A DNA stretch of 64,000 nucleotides from Bathynomus jamesi. Lineage: Eukaryota > Arthropoda > Malacostraca > Isopoda > Cirolanidae. Position 1 is the stretch's first letter, and each line of letters starts with the position of its first letter. The translations under genes were made by a program, and so were the position numbers. Where the stretch lies: positions 307,501 to 371,500 of the forward strand of contig JAJOZX010002700.1 of the NCBI GenBank assembly GCA_023014485.1. Reading direction: 5' to 3'. Positions 43,401 to 54,899 of the stretch are shown piece by piece. Below the pieces are notes generated by a model. The model was not told where the DNA came from, made no database searches, and worked only from the letters and a program-made list of their open reading frames with translations.

Positions 43401-43616
43401 TTAATACCATAGCGAACCAGTATGGGCTTCATTTGATTTTATCCATTGCACACTATATTTGATTGAAGTAAATTTCGGCTGAGTTTCTCTGACCCCAACG
43501 ATCCCTTAAATATCGCACTCTACCTTACCACATCGAGAAGATCTCTTCCGATCGTCGTCATCGAAAGTACATTTTCTCATATGTGGCCCATTCTACAGCG
43601 AAGCCACTGAGAAGAG

Positions 43617-43620
<4 letters not shown>
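40398..43620. mobile_element. Orphan element with ~730-bp inverted terminal arms
   Basis: Left arm 40398-41150 and right arm about 42885-43620 are inverted copies at roughly 85-90 percent identity by eye. Examples: CTCTTCTCAGTTGCTTCGCT at 40403 against AGCGAAGCCACTGAGAAGAG at 43597, and GCGTCACCAGATGAGGTGAT at 40905 against ATCACCTCATCTGGTGACGC at 43108. The core 41150-42885 is AT-rich with no ORF above noise and no repeat match in the window. Each arm, read outward, has a TATATAAG box (43157-43164 on the right) followed about 195 bp later by AATAAA (43359-43364), a promoter and polyA layout seen in LTRs. Both sides abut (TA)n. Class unknown. Confidence 0.8.

Positions 43621-43670
<50 letters not shown>
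43621..43670. repeat. (TA)n microsatellite
   Basis: Dinucleotide tract. Confidence 0.95.
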
Positions 43671-43673
<3 letters not shown>

Positions 43674-44149
43674 TTTGCTTGTCCAGTGAAGCGGTAACAT
43701 GTGTTTTTGTTATTGTCCGAATAAAAATTAAAATATAGTGAAAATCTCGTAATAAAATAAATTGAAAAACGTGCCAATACTTGCATTAATATCTAGTGCA
43801 CACAAAGTGTTAAATATTAAACCGTGAAATCACAGAGTTTGCCATAAAAAGCGAGTAAATTAAGGGATCAGATTATTCACCTATAAAAATACACACGCAG
43901 CTACAAGGCTGAAACAAAGGGTCCTCGAACCTTTCCAGAGCGTTCCCCGAAACTACCCAAAGCTACTCTTCACTTAGGGGCGATCTCCCGTTTACCAATC
44001 AACGCGCGATACTTACGTCTCAGAGTAACGAAGGGCTCCCTCGCTATCTTTCAACCACTCTGAATCTGGAAACGGTATTATATTAAAGAGCACTGAAATG
44101 GAGAATTGAGTTAAGGAACGCTGCAAGTCTTTTAATTTAACAAAGGATA

Positions 44150-44900
44150 AAACGAAGGCAATAAGTTGCGATCTCTGCGATCCTGACTATAAATGCTTGG
44201 AATAGGAAAACAATCAGATTTCTCTTATAACAAGTGTCAAAGAGATAACTGGAATAAAATTTTTCTGTGAAGAATGTTCCATGGAAATAAATTCCTTTGG
44301 GTATTTAGAGTAGAACAAATGACTAAAGAAGAAATCAAAGGACAAAATGAGAATATTGGAAGAGAAAACCCAAAAAGGAAACGAAAAGTAGAGAAACAGA
44401 GAAAGTGATAAAATCAACACACGAAAAATGTGAAAGAGAGAGTAAAATAGTCACCAGACATAACACACGAAGATCAGACAGAAGACATCAGCGTAAATAG
44501 CGAAGAACAAAAGGGCAACCCCAATAATATACAGAAGTTATCTCCAAAGAATGAAATTAAACAAGCTCGAAAAACAAAGGCCCCGAGAAAGAATATGGAA
44601 GAAACTGTATGCAGGTACCATGCAACCGGTTACTGCAGATATAGAAAAGGACTATAATAATAATAATAATAACAACAATAATAATAATTATGTTTACTGT
44701 AAATTTGGTGTCATTTGCAAATTCTACCACCAGGCCATTTGCAAGAATTACTCAAGACTTGGCAAGGGTAAATACGGTAAAAGGTTCTACTACCATCACC
44801 CCTCAACAAACTCTAAGGACAATAGGAAAATGCTAAAAAGCCTATTAGTGCAAACCATGAACCAAATTTTTTCGGCATCGCCGACACAGTACGGTTACTG
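44150..44900 (+). pseudogene. LINE-1 copy C ORF1 remnant
   Basis: Starts with SCDLCDPDYKCLE and ITGIKFFCEECS, matching the RCDFC ... GIKFLCGAC region of copy B. The CCCH finger VCRYHATGYCRYRKGL is interrupted by an AAT/AAC run at about 44655-44690 encoding Asn. Next is YCKFGVICKFYHQAICKNYS and a final FYYHHP. Finger cysteines are partly retained despite many frameshifts, which supports the finger array as an ancestral feature of this family. Non-functional. Confidence 0.75.
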
Positions 44901-45089
44901 AACTTCATACACCACATACTGTACTGTACAGTCGACACAGTTGAGAACCTCCGAGGCGAACCGTTATCAGGCAAGAAGCTACCAAAACAGGTAAACGAAA
45001 ACGGATCTTTCCCGGACGAACATAGGGCTATGAAACACGCGAAACTGAAAGATAATGAATTTGGAGTGCACAAGGGACAACGCAAAACT

Positions 45090-47920
45090 GTAAACATAAA
45101 TATGGTCCTGGCAAATATAAACGGGCTCAAACCGAACCACTCGTTAAACAAAGTTTCAAATCTGAAAAGAACTTATGGATGAAACAAAAGCTGACATCGC
45201 GTGCCTCACAGAAACACATTTTAACATTTTAGAGAGTGCTATGGGGACTGTAAAAACTACGATAAAAGAGCAATACAAATTGATGGTTATAATATAGTAC
45301 GAACCGTCAGAACAGTAAGATGAAAAGGTGGCTGTGCTACATACCTTCGTGAGAGTCATATGGTAGAAATACTAGTAAGTAAATCAAATAGCTACATTTA
45401 CGTGGAACTTTTAGCAGTAAAAATAGAAAAACTAAACGTGATATTAAGAGTTATTTACAGACCTCCGAACATTCTAACTGCAAAATTTTCTGATGCCATT
45501 GCTGATATCAGAAACCTTATAAAGTTCTTAAACTCCCCAACTCCCAATAGAATGACATACGGAGACTTTAGTTTCCCATTTATAAGTTATAAAATGGTAG
45601 GAAGAAATACAGTATATACTGTATATATAAACCAAGACAAAGTGGGTACAAGAGAGGACCAGGATCAAACAAATATGCTGATGACTTTAATGAATGAATT
45701 CATGTTAATACTAGAAGTAACAGGGAACACTAGAAGAAATAAGCGTTTGGATCTGGTATTCACGAACAACAATCTAACTGATGATATAAAAATAACCCCA
45801 ATTATTATATCTGACCACAACATTATCGAAATATCAACGTATATGACCACAGCTTTAAGAGAAAACACACACACCAAGGACAGGAGCAAACTTGAGGTTT
45901 GTAACCTTACCCCAAAGAAAATAAATTGGGAGAAAATCATTTCAAATATAGCTCAAATAGACTGAAAAACAGTTTTCATGAAAAAAACAACTGAAGAGAT
46001 GCTAATAATCTTGGAATAAATGAGGCTGGAAATTTTAGGAAAATGTGTTCCAAAAAAAGCAGGAAAAAGGAAAGAGGAACTATTTTGAGAGGCAAGGGCG
46101 AGCAATATTTTGACGAGAAAGAGAGTAGCTACAAAATTAATAAACCGCAGGGACAACAATAAGAGAAAAACGATACAAGAAAAGTTAAAAGGAATCGATG
46201 AGGAAATACAATCTCGCTTTAAGGGTCATTCAGAGAGGGAGGAGGAAGATGCAGCAGAAGTAATAAAGGAAAACCAACCCAAAATACTTCTATAACTGTG
46301 CGAAAAGAAAAACAAGAACTTGCGCCACTATCGAGCCCTTAAGGAATGAAATTAATGAACTAACCGACGATCTAAAGAAATATCTGAAATACTGAGTGCT
46401 CGAATCACTTCTCAGGAACAAAAAGTGACAAAGTGGTCTCTGATCACAATACCTTCTTTGAAGAAAGGCTACAAAGAGAGAGTATAACTGATTTTGACTG
46501 CCCGAAAGATATAGTGCGAGTTATAGGACAAATGAAATCATATTCAGCTGCAGGTCCGGACAAATGGGACACCTTGGTGATTGAAAATTGTAAGAATGAA
46601 ATAGCTATACCCCTGTATTGGATATGGAGAAGATCGCTGGACACAGGAGAAATACCGAGCATATATTTTCTCTATATATAAAGGGGGATACAGATCTCAG
46701 GCGAAGAACTATAGACCAGTGTCACTGAAGTTACATCTCACCAAAATATATAAAAGAATTATTGAAGAGAAAAATTAAACCATTTTGGAGACACAAGAAA
46801 GATTCACTGAGAACCAGCATGTATTTCGATCAGGAAGATCATGATTGTCACAACTGAGGGAACATTACAACAACATATACGATGCCCTTTGAAGCAATGA
46901 GGACTATGATGTAATATATACAATCGCAAAGTGGCAAGATGGATCTATAACTTCCTCAAAGAACTCCAGTGAGTTGCTAAAATCTAAGGAATATCATCAT
47001 CAAGATTGGAAGTACGTAGCTCAGTACAACAAGGAACAGGATAAGGCCCACTCCTATTTATTATCATGTTAACAAGAAAACAACATGAAATTTAAAAATT
47101 AAAATTTTCAACACTTATGATATAGAAAAAATGAGGCGCTAAAACAAACAGAATTTTATGTCTCAAATAGGCAGAAAATCTAAAGAAACACAGAAGCAAA
47201 AGACGGAGGAGGTATAATGACCAACAATGCGAAATTTGATACACAAAATCAGATAGCGATAAACAAGGAAAAACGAATTACGGGACAGATACTGTGAACC
47301 TTTTAAAGAAGGGACAAAAAAGTAATGATTTCCTGACTGAAAACACTGATTATACCAAAATTGGCAAACCACTCAGTCTTGACGTTTCCATATAAAAAAG
47401 AAGGAAACATTAAACTAAATGAAATACAAAGAAATTCCAAAGCCAAGATTGATGACTCCAAAGAACTCAGGTACTGGGAAAGACTCCGTGCATTAAACCT
47501 ATATTCGCTAGAAAGAAGAGAAAGGTACCCCATAATATACGGATGGGAAAATAATAAAAAAACTTGTGCTTAACCTTAAACTGAAACCCATAACCACCCA
47601 AACAACACTGGAAAAAAGGAAAGGTAGATGTGTAATGTTCTCGAACTAAAGGCCAAACAAGGGAAAAAAAGAAAATAGCTTTGCTGTATGCTGTAAGAGG
47701 GCCAAGGTTATTCAACCAGCTACCCAGAGACACAAGAAACATCGTAAATGTTAAAGTTGAAGTCTTTAAAAGAAGATTAAACACTTGGCTCAGGACGGTT
47801 CCGGCTCAGATGAGCCAGGTGTGCCTGGCTATGTGAGTTGGAATTGGAGAGCTCAGGACAGCACTTCTATCCTGCGGCAAGTCAGGTCAAGAGAAGGGGT
47901 CACCAGCCTGACCTCCATGT
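45090..47920 (+). pseudogene. LINE-1 copy C ORF2 remnant
   Basis: From VNINMVLANINGLKPNHSLN at about 45090 the endonuclease follows with CLTETHF, VIYRPPNILTAKFSDAI, YGDFSFPFISYK (Asn of GDFN is Ser), DLVFTNN and ISDHNIIEIS. RT is recognisable in fragments: SAAGPDKWDTLVIENCKNEI, PLYWIWRRSLDTGEIPS, then broken pieces to ELRYWERLRALNLYSLER (47470) and a C-terminal VPGYVSWNWRAQDSTSIL-like stretch near 47830. The FADD region lies in a deletion around 47070. Dead. Confidence 0.82.
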
Positions 47921-47960
47921 GAAGAAAGACCGACGCACGAAATATCTACAAGGTTACAAG

Positions 47961-47991
<31 letters not shown>
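47961..47991. repeat. (TA)n tail of LINE-1 copy C
   Basis: Directly follows the LINE-1 3' end. Confidence 0.9.
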
Positions 47992-47995
<4 letters not shown>

Positions 47996-48059
47996 GAGGA
48001 AAGGGGGGGGGCAAGGGCAGATGCCCGCAAAAGCGCCCCTCCCATAGAAGAAGAAGTAA

Positions 48060-50540
48060 GCCAAAATCAAGGTCCGGAGTTTTCGAGGTGCCTAGAAGAA
48101 TGAAAATACCGAGTAACCCATACATTAGATAGTTGGACAAAAAAGGAATGAGAAATTGTAGAAAGTGTGGTACTGCTTGGTCTCCTTAAAGGAGGAGGCA
48201 TGCAGTCACAGAGTTCAAAAGAGCAATGTCCGTTATAATAGCGATAGTAAAGAGAGAGTGAGACAACATTGTGGCGAAGAGAGAGGGAGACTGAAGACAA
48301 TCAGTAAGAGGCCCAGAATTGATGAGAGAAAAAGCCTTTGATTCCACCCGGTCAAGTATGGCTGTTTGGGTTGAACCACTCCTCACATGAGAAGCATACT
48401 CCACAAAGGGGCGAGCAAGACCTCTGTACAGAGACAGCAACTGAGTGGGGTTGACGAAAAGGCGGAGGCGGCACAGCACACCTAACCCCTTAGAAGCTGT
48501 TTTAAAAAGAGAGTACATATGATCTTTCCAGGAAAGATCACAAGAAAAGGAAACGCCAAGAATGTTAAGAGAAGTGGAAGGATTCAGTTGTGTGTTGTTG
48601 AAGGTAAGGGGGAGTTTTTGAGGTATTGAAAGCCACAAGGTTTTCTCTGCCCCAATCAGATACAGCAGAAAGAGCAGAGGTCAAGTGTCCCATAGCCATC
48701 CTACACGAATCATGAAGTGACTGCTGTGAGGGACGCTTTGGGAAGTGGGTGGAGAAGTGAAGGGTGGAATCAGCGGAATAGGAGTCAATAGGACAGGAAG
48801 TGCGAATTCAAAGATCATTAATAAATAAAAGGAAAAGAGTGAGTGACAGTACAGAACTCTGAGGAATACCACTGTTAATAGCTTTCGGAGAAGAATAGTG
48901 GCCGTCTACAACTGCAGCTATAGATTGGCCAGAAAGGAAATTAGAGATGAAGGCACAGATAGAAGGATAGAGACCAAAAGAGGGCAGTTTCAAAATTAAA
49001 GATTTGTGCCAGACTATCAAAAGCTTTTGATATGTCTAGCGCAATAGCAAAACAGTTTCACTAAATTCCCGAAAGGAGGATGACCAAGAGTCAGAGAGAT
49101 ATGCAAGAAGATCGCAAGTAGAGCGTCCCTTGTGTAATCCATACTGACGGTCTAAATGAAGATTGTGGGAAGATAGGTGTTTAAGAATCTTCCTATTAAG
49201 GATAGATTGAAAAACTTTGGAAAGGCAAGAAATCAAAGAAATTGGACGATAGTTGGAGGGTTGAGAGAGGGCACACTTCTTTGGGACAGGCTGAATGAAA
49301 GCGAACTTCCAGCAGGAAGGAAAAGTACCAGATGAAAGACAAAGACGAAAGAGTTTGCCTAGGCAGGGTGCCAGCACAGAAGTACAGTTCTTATGAACAA
49401 CAGGAGGAGCACCATCAGGACCATACGCCTTCCTAGAGTTGAGCACAGGTCGGGCAGAGAAAACGCCTTAAGGAGAGATTCTAATTTCAGAGATAATAAA
49501 GTCAGAGGAGGGAGGAGATGGAGGAAGAGCACCGGAATCGTCCAGGATTGAATTGTAAGCGAAAGTTTGAGCGAAGAGTTCAGCTTTGTCAGTGGAAGAG
49601 ACGGCAACTGAGCCGTCGGAATTGAAAAGAGGGAAAGAACAGGAATTAAAGTTGTTGAAAAGGTTCTTACCTAGATGCTAGAAAGAGCGAGAAGAATTAG
49701 AATTGGATAGATTTATACATTTTTGTCGGATGAAGGAATTTTTGGCGAGTCGAAGAACAGATTTTGCACGATTTCGGGCAGAAATATAAGCTGAGTGAGA
49801 GTCAGGAGGTGCATAGTGACGGTACCTTCTGAAAGCCTCCTCTCTGTTGCGGATAGCATTAGAACAAGTAAAATTTAACCAAGGTTTTTTGCATTAGTAG
49901 TAGGAATAGAATATGGAATGTACGCCTCCATGCCCGAGAGAATCACCTCTGTGATACTCTCAGCACATTCAGAAGAGCCCCTGCCACGGAAGCAGTAATC
50001 ATTCCATGGGAAATTACAGAAGTACTGCCGAAGGCGCCTCCTCTTGGAAGGCTTTAAACGCCGAATTGGAGCGATAGAACAGGAAATAGATATAAGACTG
50101 TGATCGGAGGAGCCCAACGGAGAAAAAAGTTTCACAGAGTAAGAAGGATGAAAGGTAAGAAACAAATCCAAGATGTTGGGCCTATCTCCAAGGCGATCGG
50201 GGATTCGAGTAGGATGCTGTACAATCTGCTCTAGGTAGTTTAGGAGAGAAAAGTTGTAAGCTAGTTCACCAGGGATGTCAGTGAAATAGGAGGAAAGCCA
50301 AAGGTGGTGGTGAACATTGAAATCTCGTATGATAGAGATTTTAGCAAAGGGAGAGCAGGAAAGAATCTATTCCAATTTGGAAGTGAAGTAGTCAAAGAAT
50401 TTTGGATAGTCAATAGAATTAGGAGAAAGGTAAACAGTGCAGATGTATTTAGTTTGAGATTGGCATGTAAGCCGTAGCCAGAAGGTATAGAATTCGGAAG
50501 ATTAGAGTTCCGCAATACGAGAACAAGTTACGTTTAAAGA
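48060..50540 (-). mobile_element. LINE-4 family copy 2 (5'-truncated)
   Basis: Runs leftward from endonuclease (about 50540) through RT to the C-terminus near 48070. It is the more complete LINE-4 copy. Confidence 0.85.
48067..50515 (-). pseudogene. LINE-4 copy 2 ORF2: endonuclease end and reverse transcriptase
   Basis: Motifs from right to left: an endonuclease part in broken frames (50515-50261), [20 protein letters not shown] (50171-49875), SRKAYGPDGAPPVVHKNC, QPSNYRPISLISCLSKVF and YGLHKGRSTCDLLAYLSDSW (49446-49036), GIPQSSVLSLTLFLLFINDL (49020-48808), a damaged ADSTLHFST catalytic region near 48760, then LGVSFSCDLSWKDHMYSLFK and VEYASHVRSGS (48638-48186). At least five frameshifts. The GPDGxPP-VV-KNC and LSWKxH motifs fit the Jockey group. 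Confidence 0.86.
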
Positions 50541-50690
50541 TCCACGGATGCTGAGTGCCAAGTGCCAAGATGAAGTGCCAAGATCCAATTTTTATACAAG
50601 CTTTAATGTTTTCTAGTTTTCTCAATAAACAGTAAAATAAAGCAGTTTTTTATCAGTAGTTAGTAATTGGACTAAAAAATATTGAAAAAG

Positions 50691-51350
50691 CTAAGTTCGT
50701 CTTATTCCTAAGAAAAGTGTACAAAATGTGTTTAAAACACGGAGAAAAACACTTTTTGGTAAAAAAAAATTCATTTCATTAGGATCGAATTTTAGACAAA
50801 GTTTTTTGACGATTTTTGTATAGTTTTCACAATATAAGATCTTCATCTTCTTCTGAGGCAGAGGACAGTCACAGTTGACATGAACTCTAGCAGCACAGCC
50901 AGAGCAGCCAGATGCTTCAGTTCCACAGAGAGTGATATCATGTCTGCAGGTTGTTATGTCAAACAATGTATCAAGTTCAGATATTCTCTTCTCTCTCTTT
51001 GCAGCCTTCACTCTGCCATTCACTAGGTCAATCATTTCATTCCACCTGACAAGAATCTTCCTGGCAATGGATCTCTCTTGAATGATCACAGGAGGAGTGA
51101 ACTTGGCTTTGTTTTTGCGCCACTGTGCCAGTACCAGTGATGCCAAGTCCTTAGCCAAATCTTGCAGAGGGTACTGAGCTCTCTTCATATCATCCAGAAG
51201 CAGCTTCTCTTCCTGGAGGAGGATTCCTCTCTGAAGCACAGGTCTCCAGGTTGGAACTTCTGTCGGAAATAACTGCTTGCCTGGACCCACCAGATCACTC
51301 AGCTTTGGACCAGAACTTTTTCTGGTCTTTTTCCTTGCTTAGCCATGATG
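50691..51350 (-). pseudogene. Transposase N-terminal fragment (same unnamed superfamily)
   Basis: A possible start MAKQGKRPEKVLVQS (51349) is separated by one frameshift from KLSDLVGPGKQLFPTEVPTW. This is followed by a helical region (LASLVLAQWRKNKAKFTPPV, KILVRWNEMIDLVNGRVKAA) and a Cys cluster FDITTCRHDITLCGTEASGC then SGCAARVHVNCDCPLPQKK. The cluster parallels FDMCACKCN ... YCTCRRDKK at about 61900, so a zinc-binding N-terminal domain is likely. The frame then drifts into non-homologous sequence near 50830. Catalytic parts are missing. Confidence 0.72.
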
Positions 51351-51659
51351 GCTATACAATCTTCACCAAGCTTTGTATCTGAAACATAGAAAATTATCAC
51401 AGTGAAACTCTAGGAGCCTATAACAGCTGTTACAAAGGTTTTGTTTGGTAAGAAACCGGTCTGTTACATTTGTACTACAGTGTATGTCCTGCACAGATGT
51501 TCTGTACTTAACCAGAAAACGAAAAAGTGGAAATTTGAACGCTTAACGTGATTTTTAGCAAAAGTTCAAGAAAACAAACACCTCCTTAAATTTAGTTTTA
51601 CACAGGAATACATACTGCCAATCTTGAAATTCGCGCTTCAATGAGCATGATACACCCTA
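50691..51659 (-). mobile_element. 5' part of a TAG-terminus DNA transposon
   Basis: An N-terminal transposase frame (51290-50691) preceded by leader up to a terminus at 51659. Read inward this starts TAGGGTGTATCATGCTC, comparable to TAGGGTGGATCG at 1614. The other end is missing; the left side meets unassigned sequence (50541-50690) next to LINE-4. Confidence 0.65.
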
Positions 51660-51888
51660 CTGTACGGACCCACAATTTTCAGGCGCAGTAGCTGAGGGGC
51701 GTGAAGGAACTTAGGGGTACGAAGGTATGCCGTAACAACTATAGGAAACGTTACCAGGTACCTGGTATCTAGGATACCGTACCCTTTGGATACCATAATC
51801 CTTGATTGTTATATATGTATATTGTGTATATATATATATAATATATATATAAATGTGTCTATTTACATGTTAACGATATGTTTATTTT

Positions 51889-51941
<53 letters not shown>

Positions 51942-52191
51942 ATTGTGTGTGCGCTTTTAATTCGCTCGAAGGTTATTAATATACACCTAAACAAGCCAAT
52001 TACGCCTTCTAAGCCAGATTAAGCCAAATGGCTGATTAAGCTAACTGGCTGATTTACACTTTAAAACCTGGTGCTGAAGCCGAGAACTTTTTTATCCGTC
52101 TGGCGCTGCCAGGCGAAACATGCTCTCTCTCTCTCTCTCTCTTTTCTCTCTCTCCTCTCTCCTCTCTCTCTCTCTCTCTTAGGTTAGGACT
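51660..52191. repeat. Non-coding stretch with (TA)n (51813-51938) and (CT)n (52119-52180)
   Basis: No gene recognised. The (CT)n tract ends in TTAGGTTAGG, the target of the hAT element that follows; the same CTCTCTCTTAGGTTAGG sequence recurs at about 54700. Confidence 0.85.
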
Positions 52192-54635
52192 CAATGGTGG
52201 CCAACCTTTTACATACCGAGCGCCATTTTTCTTGTGCCAGAGTTCCGATGCGCCAAAAAAAATCTTAAAATGACAACAAATGTGTATATATAATAAAAAA
52301 AAATTAATCTTACCTTTAATGAGATTTTTGAGTTTGTTTTGATCCCGCCAACTTGTCTATATTGGGCTTTAAATTTGTTGTTGAAAGTAAAAGCAGATTT
52401 TTTAGACTGGAGTCAGTGAGTCGTGGCATTTATTTATTTTTTATCAGTTTCATAGATGAGAATGCTTGCTCACACCGGTATGTGTTTGCAAATCGACAGA
52501 TGTAACCCTGAACAAATTTTCTAAGGCTTGGAAATTGTTCGCAAAGCAATATTTTCCAGAAATGGATCATGTCGGCAGCCTTAGGGATTTATTTTTAAAT
52601 CAATAACTTCCATCTGTATACTAGTATGCAAGTCGCTGATTATTTGTTCAGTAATGGCAAATGGGTTGATAAATACCGATATGTTATTTTCCTCTTTGGC
52701 AAATTCACTAAAACGAGCTTGAAATGAATCTTGCATTAATTTTATTTTCGCAATATATTTTGATAAATCAATTTCACTATCATTATTTTCGCTCTGCATT
52801 TTTAGATGCTCAAAATGTTCTAAATTTTCCGTTTCTAATTGGAAAACCAACAGTGTTAATTTCATTCTAAATGCATTAATATCATTCACTAGGTTACCAA
52901 ACAATCTGTTGCTACCTTGTAGTTTCAAATTTAAGTTATTGAGATGACCGGTCATATCAACTAGAACTGCTAAATCAAATAGCCACTCACTGTCACATAA
53001 GAGCGCCCTTTCCTGAGGTAACTCATTTTTCTCTTCTAAGAAATGACAAACACTGTCTTTTAATTGCCAGAACCTGTTCAGAACCTGTCCTCTAGACTCT
53101 GGAGAGCCAACGCACATCACAATGAAGAATGAGATCACCATATTCCAATTCTAGCATATCACAATATTCTCTGAATTCTCGTCGGTATAATCCCCTTGCT
53201 CTAATTTTATTCACACATTTTACTACTGTTGACATAACACCCTGGAGATTTAAAGTTTTCCCGCACAATGATTCTCGGTGTATAATACAGTGATATTTAA
53301 GTAAAGCACAATTTAAAAACTTTTTAAGTAAAGTTGTGATGCCAACAATTTTACCGACCACTGAAGGAGCTCCGTCAGTGCAAATACTGATGAGTTTGTT
53401 CCAATCCAATTCAAATTTTTCTAAGCATGATTTTAATTTCTCAAATACATCTGACCCTTTCTTCGTTCCATGAAGTGAATCAAGATCGATAAGTTCCTCA
53501 AAGACGTTAAAATTGTCGTCAATTCCTCTAATAAAAATGTTTAACTTGGCTGTATCACATATGTCGACAGATTCGTCCAATGCAATTGAAAAAAAGGTGC
53601 AAGCATGGGCATGAACGTTTAATTGATCAGATACATCAGTAGAGAGATCTTCAATACGTCTCGTTATTGTCTGCTTTGACAGTATACGTTTACCAACTTT
53701 TCTTTCTACATTCTGATCACCAAGACGTCTGCCGAATATTTCTAGGCTAGGCTTAACAATTTCTTCGCCATCAGTAAATGGCTTCTTCTTTTTGGCTAAC
53801 ATTAAAGCTATTTCGTATGATGCTGATGTCATTGCTGAACTTTCACAACTTCTTTTCATAAAATAATTCTGCATATTTTGCCGTATAATGTCTATTAAGA
53901 TCATGTCTCCTATTATGTGACAGAGTATTTCCACAAACAATGCACAATGGTTTTCCGGAAGGTCCCATAATAAATAGAAATTGAATTTCCCATTGCTCGT
54001 TAAATTCACGGTTACTGTCAGTAATAGCCTTTCTTTTGCTCATTTTGCCGTATATTGTGATGGACAATCAATATGAAATACTAAATCTTTGATCGCTCTA
54101 ACTGACTGACATGAAGTAAACATTTATAAAACGATGCCACTTCGTACCATAATTTACATTTATTCTTTATATTTTATATGGTAACATTCTTTATGTTTTA
54201 TCATTTATATATAATGATATATAATATATAGTTTCTAACGAAACTAAACCAATTTAACAAAGCTAACTTAATGTGGCGTAAATATAGTCACAATAGCGAG
54301 TTTTTAGTGACCCAACCAGTTAAATTAGATACGGATGCCAATGCCAGACGCACGATTGTATGCAACATCTAAAAGTTAATAAATAATAAACATATTTATA
54401 ATCATCATGTATTCAATTGTATTATTCATGTATCACGTTAAAATAAGTGACAAATTTGTAGTATAACTATGTCAAATTCATTTTTCTAAATGGTCTATTG
54501 ACTCTATTAAGAAACCGATGATAAAGGAATTCTATACCAGTAATACACTTTTAAAGAAATTTTTACATAATTTTTCTAAAAGCATGATGCGCCAACTTCG
54601 AAAGGCCAATACGCCACGTGTTGGTCACCATGGTG
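52192..54635 (-). mobile_element. hAT element with near-complete transposase
   Basis: The left end CAATGGTGGCCAACC (52192) pairs with the right end GTTGGTCACCATGGTG (to 54635), allowing a 2-bp slip. The right flank is TTAGGTAT and the left flank TTAGGACT, a decayed 8-bp duplication. An unfilled copy of the site (CTTAGGTTAGGTATACCCC) is present at about 54704, which supports these borders. Confidence 0.8.
52318..54067 (-). pseudogene. hAT transposase (BED finger, catalytic core, dimerisation tail), frameshifted
   Basis: N-terminus: KMSKRKAITDSNREFNEQWE, then a BED-like finger with LCIVCGN ... RRHDLNRHY. After a frameshift near 53850: TFFSIALDESVDICDTAKLN, CTDGAPSVVGKIVGI, KYHCIIHRESLCGKTLN and HCDVRWLSRV, containing the first two catalytic-type Asp residues. 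After another shift near 53110: NELPQERALLCDSEWLFDLA through VFINPFAITEQIISDLH. The C-terminal NTYRCEQAFSSMKLIKNK (about 52450) carries the conserved Glu, then SLTDSSLKNLLLL to a stop near 52318. It is close to the ZBED5/GTF2IRD2-type hAT transposases. About three lesions only. Confidence 0.88.
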
Positions 54636-54880
54636 TTAGGTATACCCCTTTGCGGGGTGAGGACGTCCCACCTACTCCCCAAAGACTCTCCTCCTTTCTC
54701 TCTCTTAGGTTAGGTATACCCCTTTGCGGGGTGAGGCCGTCTCAACTTCTCCCCCAAAGCTTTCCCCTCATGCAACTTGGGGTTCCCCCAACTCCCTTGT
54801 TGCATAACCCCTCCCACTTCATGCAACTTGGGGCTACCCCCTTGTTGCATAACCGTCCCATTTGCAACATTGATCAACAC
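54636..54880. repeat. Duplicated 80-bp unit and GC-rich direct repeats
   Basis: GGTATACCCCTTTGCGGGGT occurs at about 54640 and 54713, each followed by GAGG(A/C)CGTC. TGCAACTTGGGG and CTTGTTGCATAACC also repeat (54770-54860). Probably the 5' region of the PLE that follows. Confidence 0.75.
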
Positions 54881-54899
54881 TTGCAACGTTGCAATTGCA

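Larger units (their letters stand above)
43671..47960 (+). mobile_element. LINE-1 family copy C, old and degenerate but near full length
   Basis: 5' UTR-like leader (43671-44150), ORF1 remnant, ORF2 remnant and a 3' end CAAGGTTACAAGGTG followed by (TA)n, as in copies A and B. Stops and indels are spread throughout, so it is clearly older. Confidence 0.85.

Noticed and set aside
42830..43680. LTR retrotransposon
   Set aside because: The arm has LTR-like signals, but the two arms are inverted rather than direct repeats, and no gag-pol coding or primer-binding site is visible; kept as an orphan inverted-arm element.
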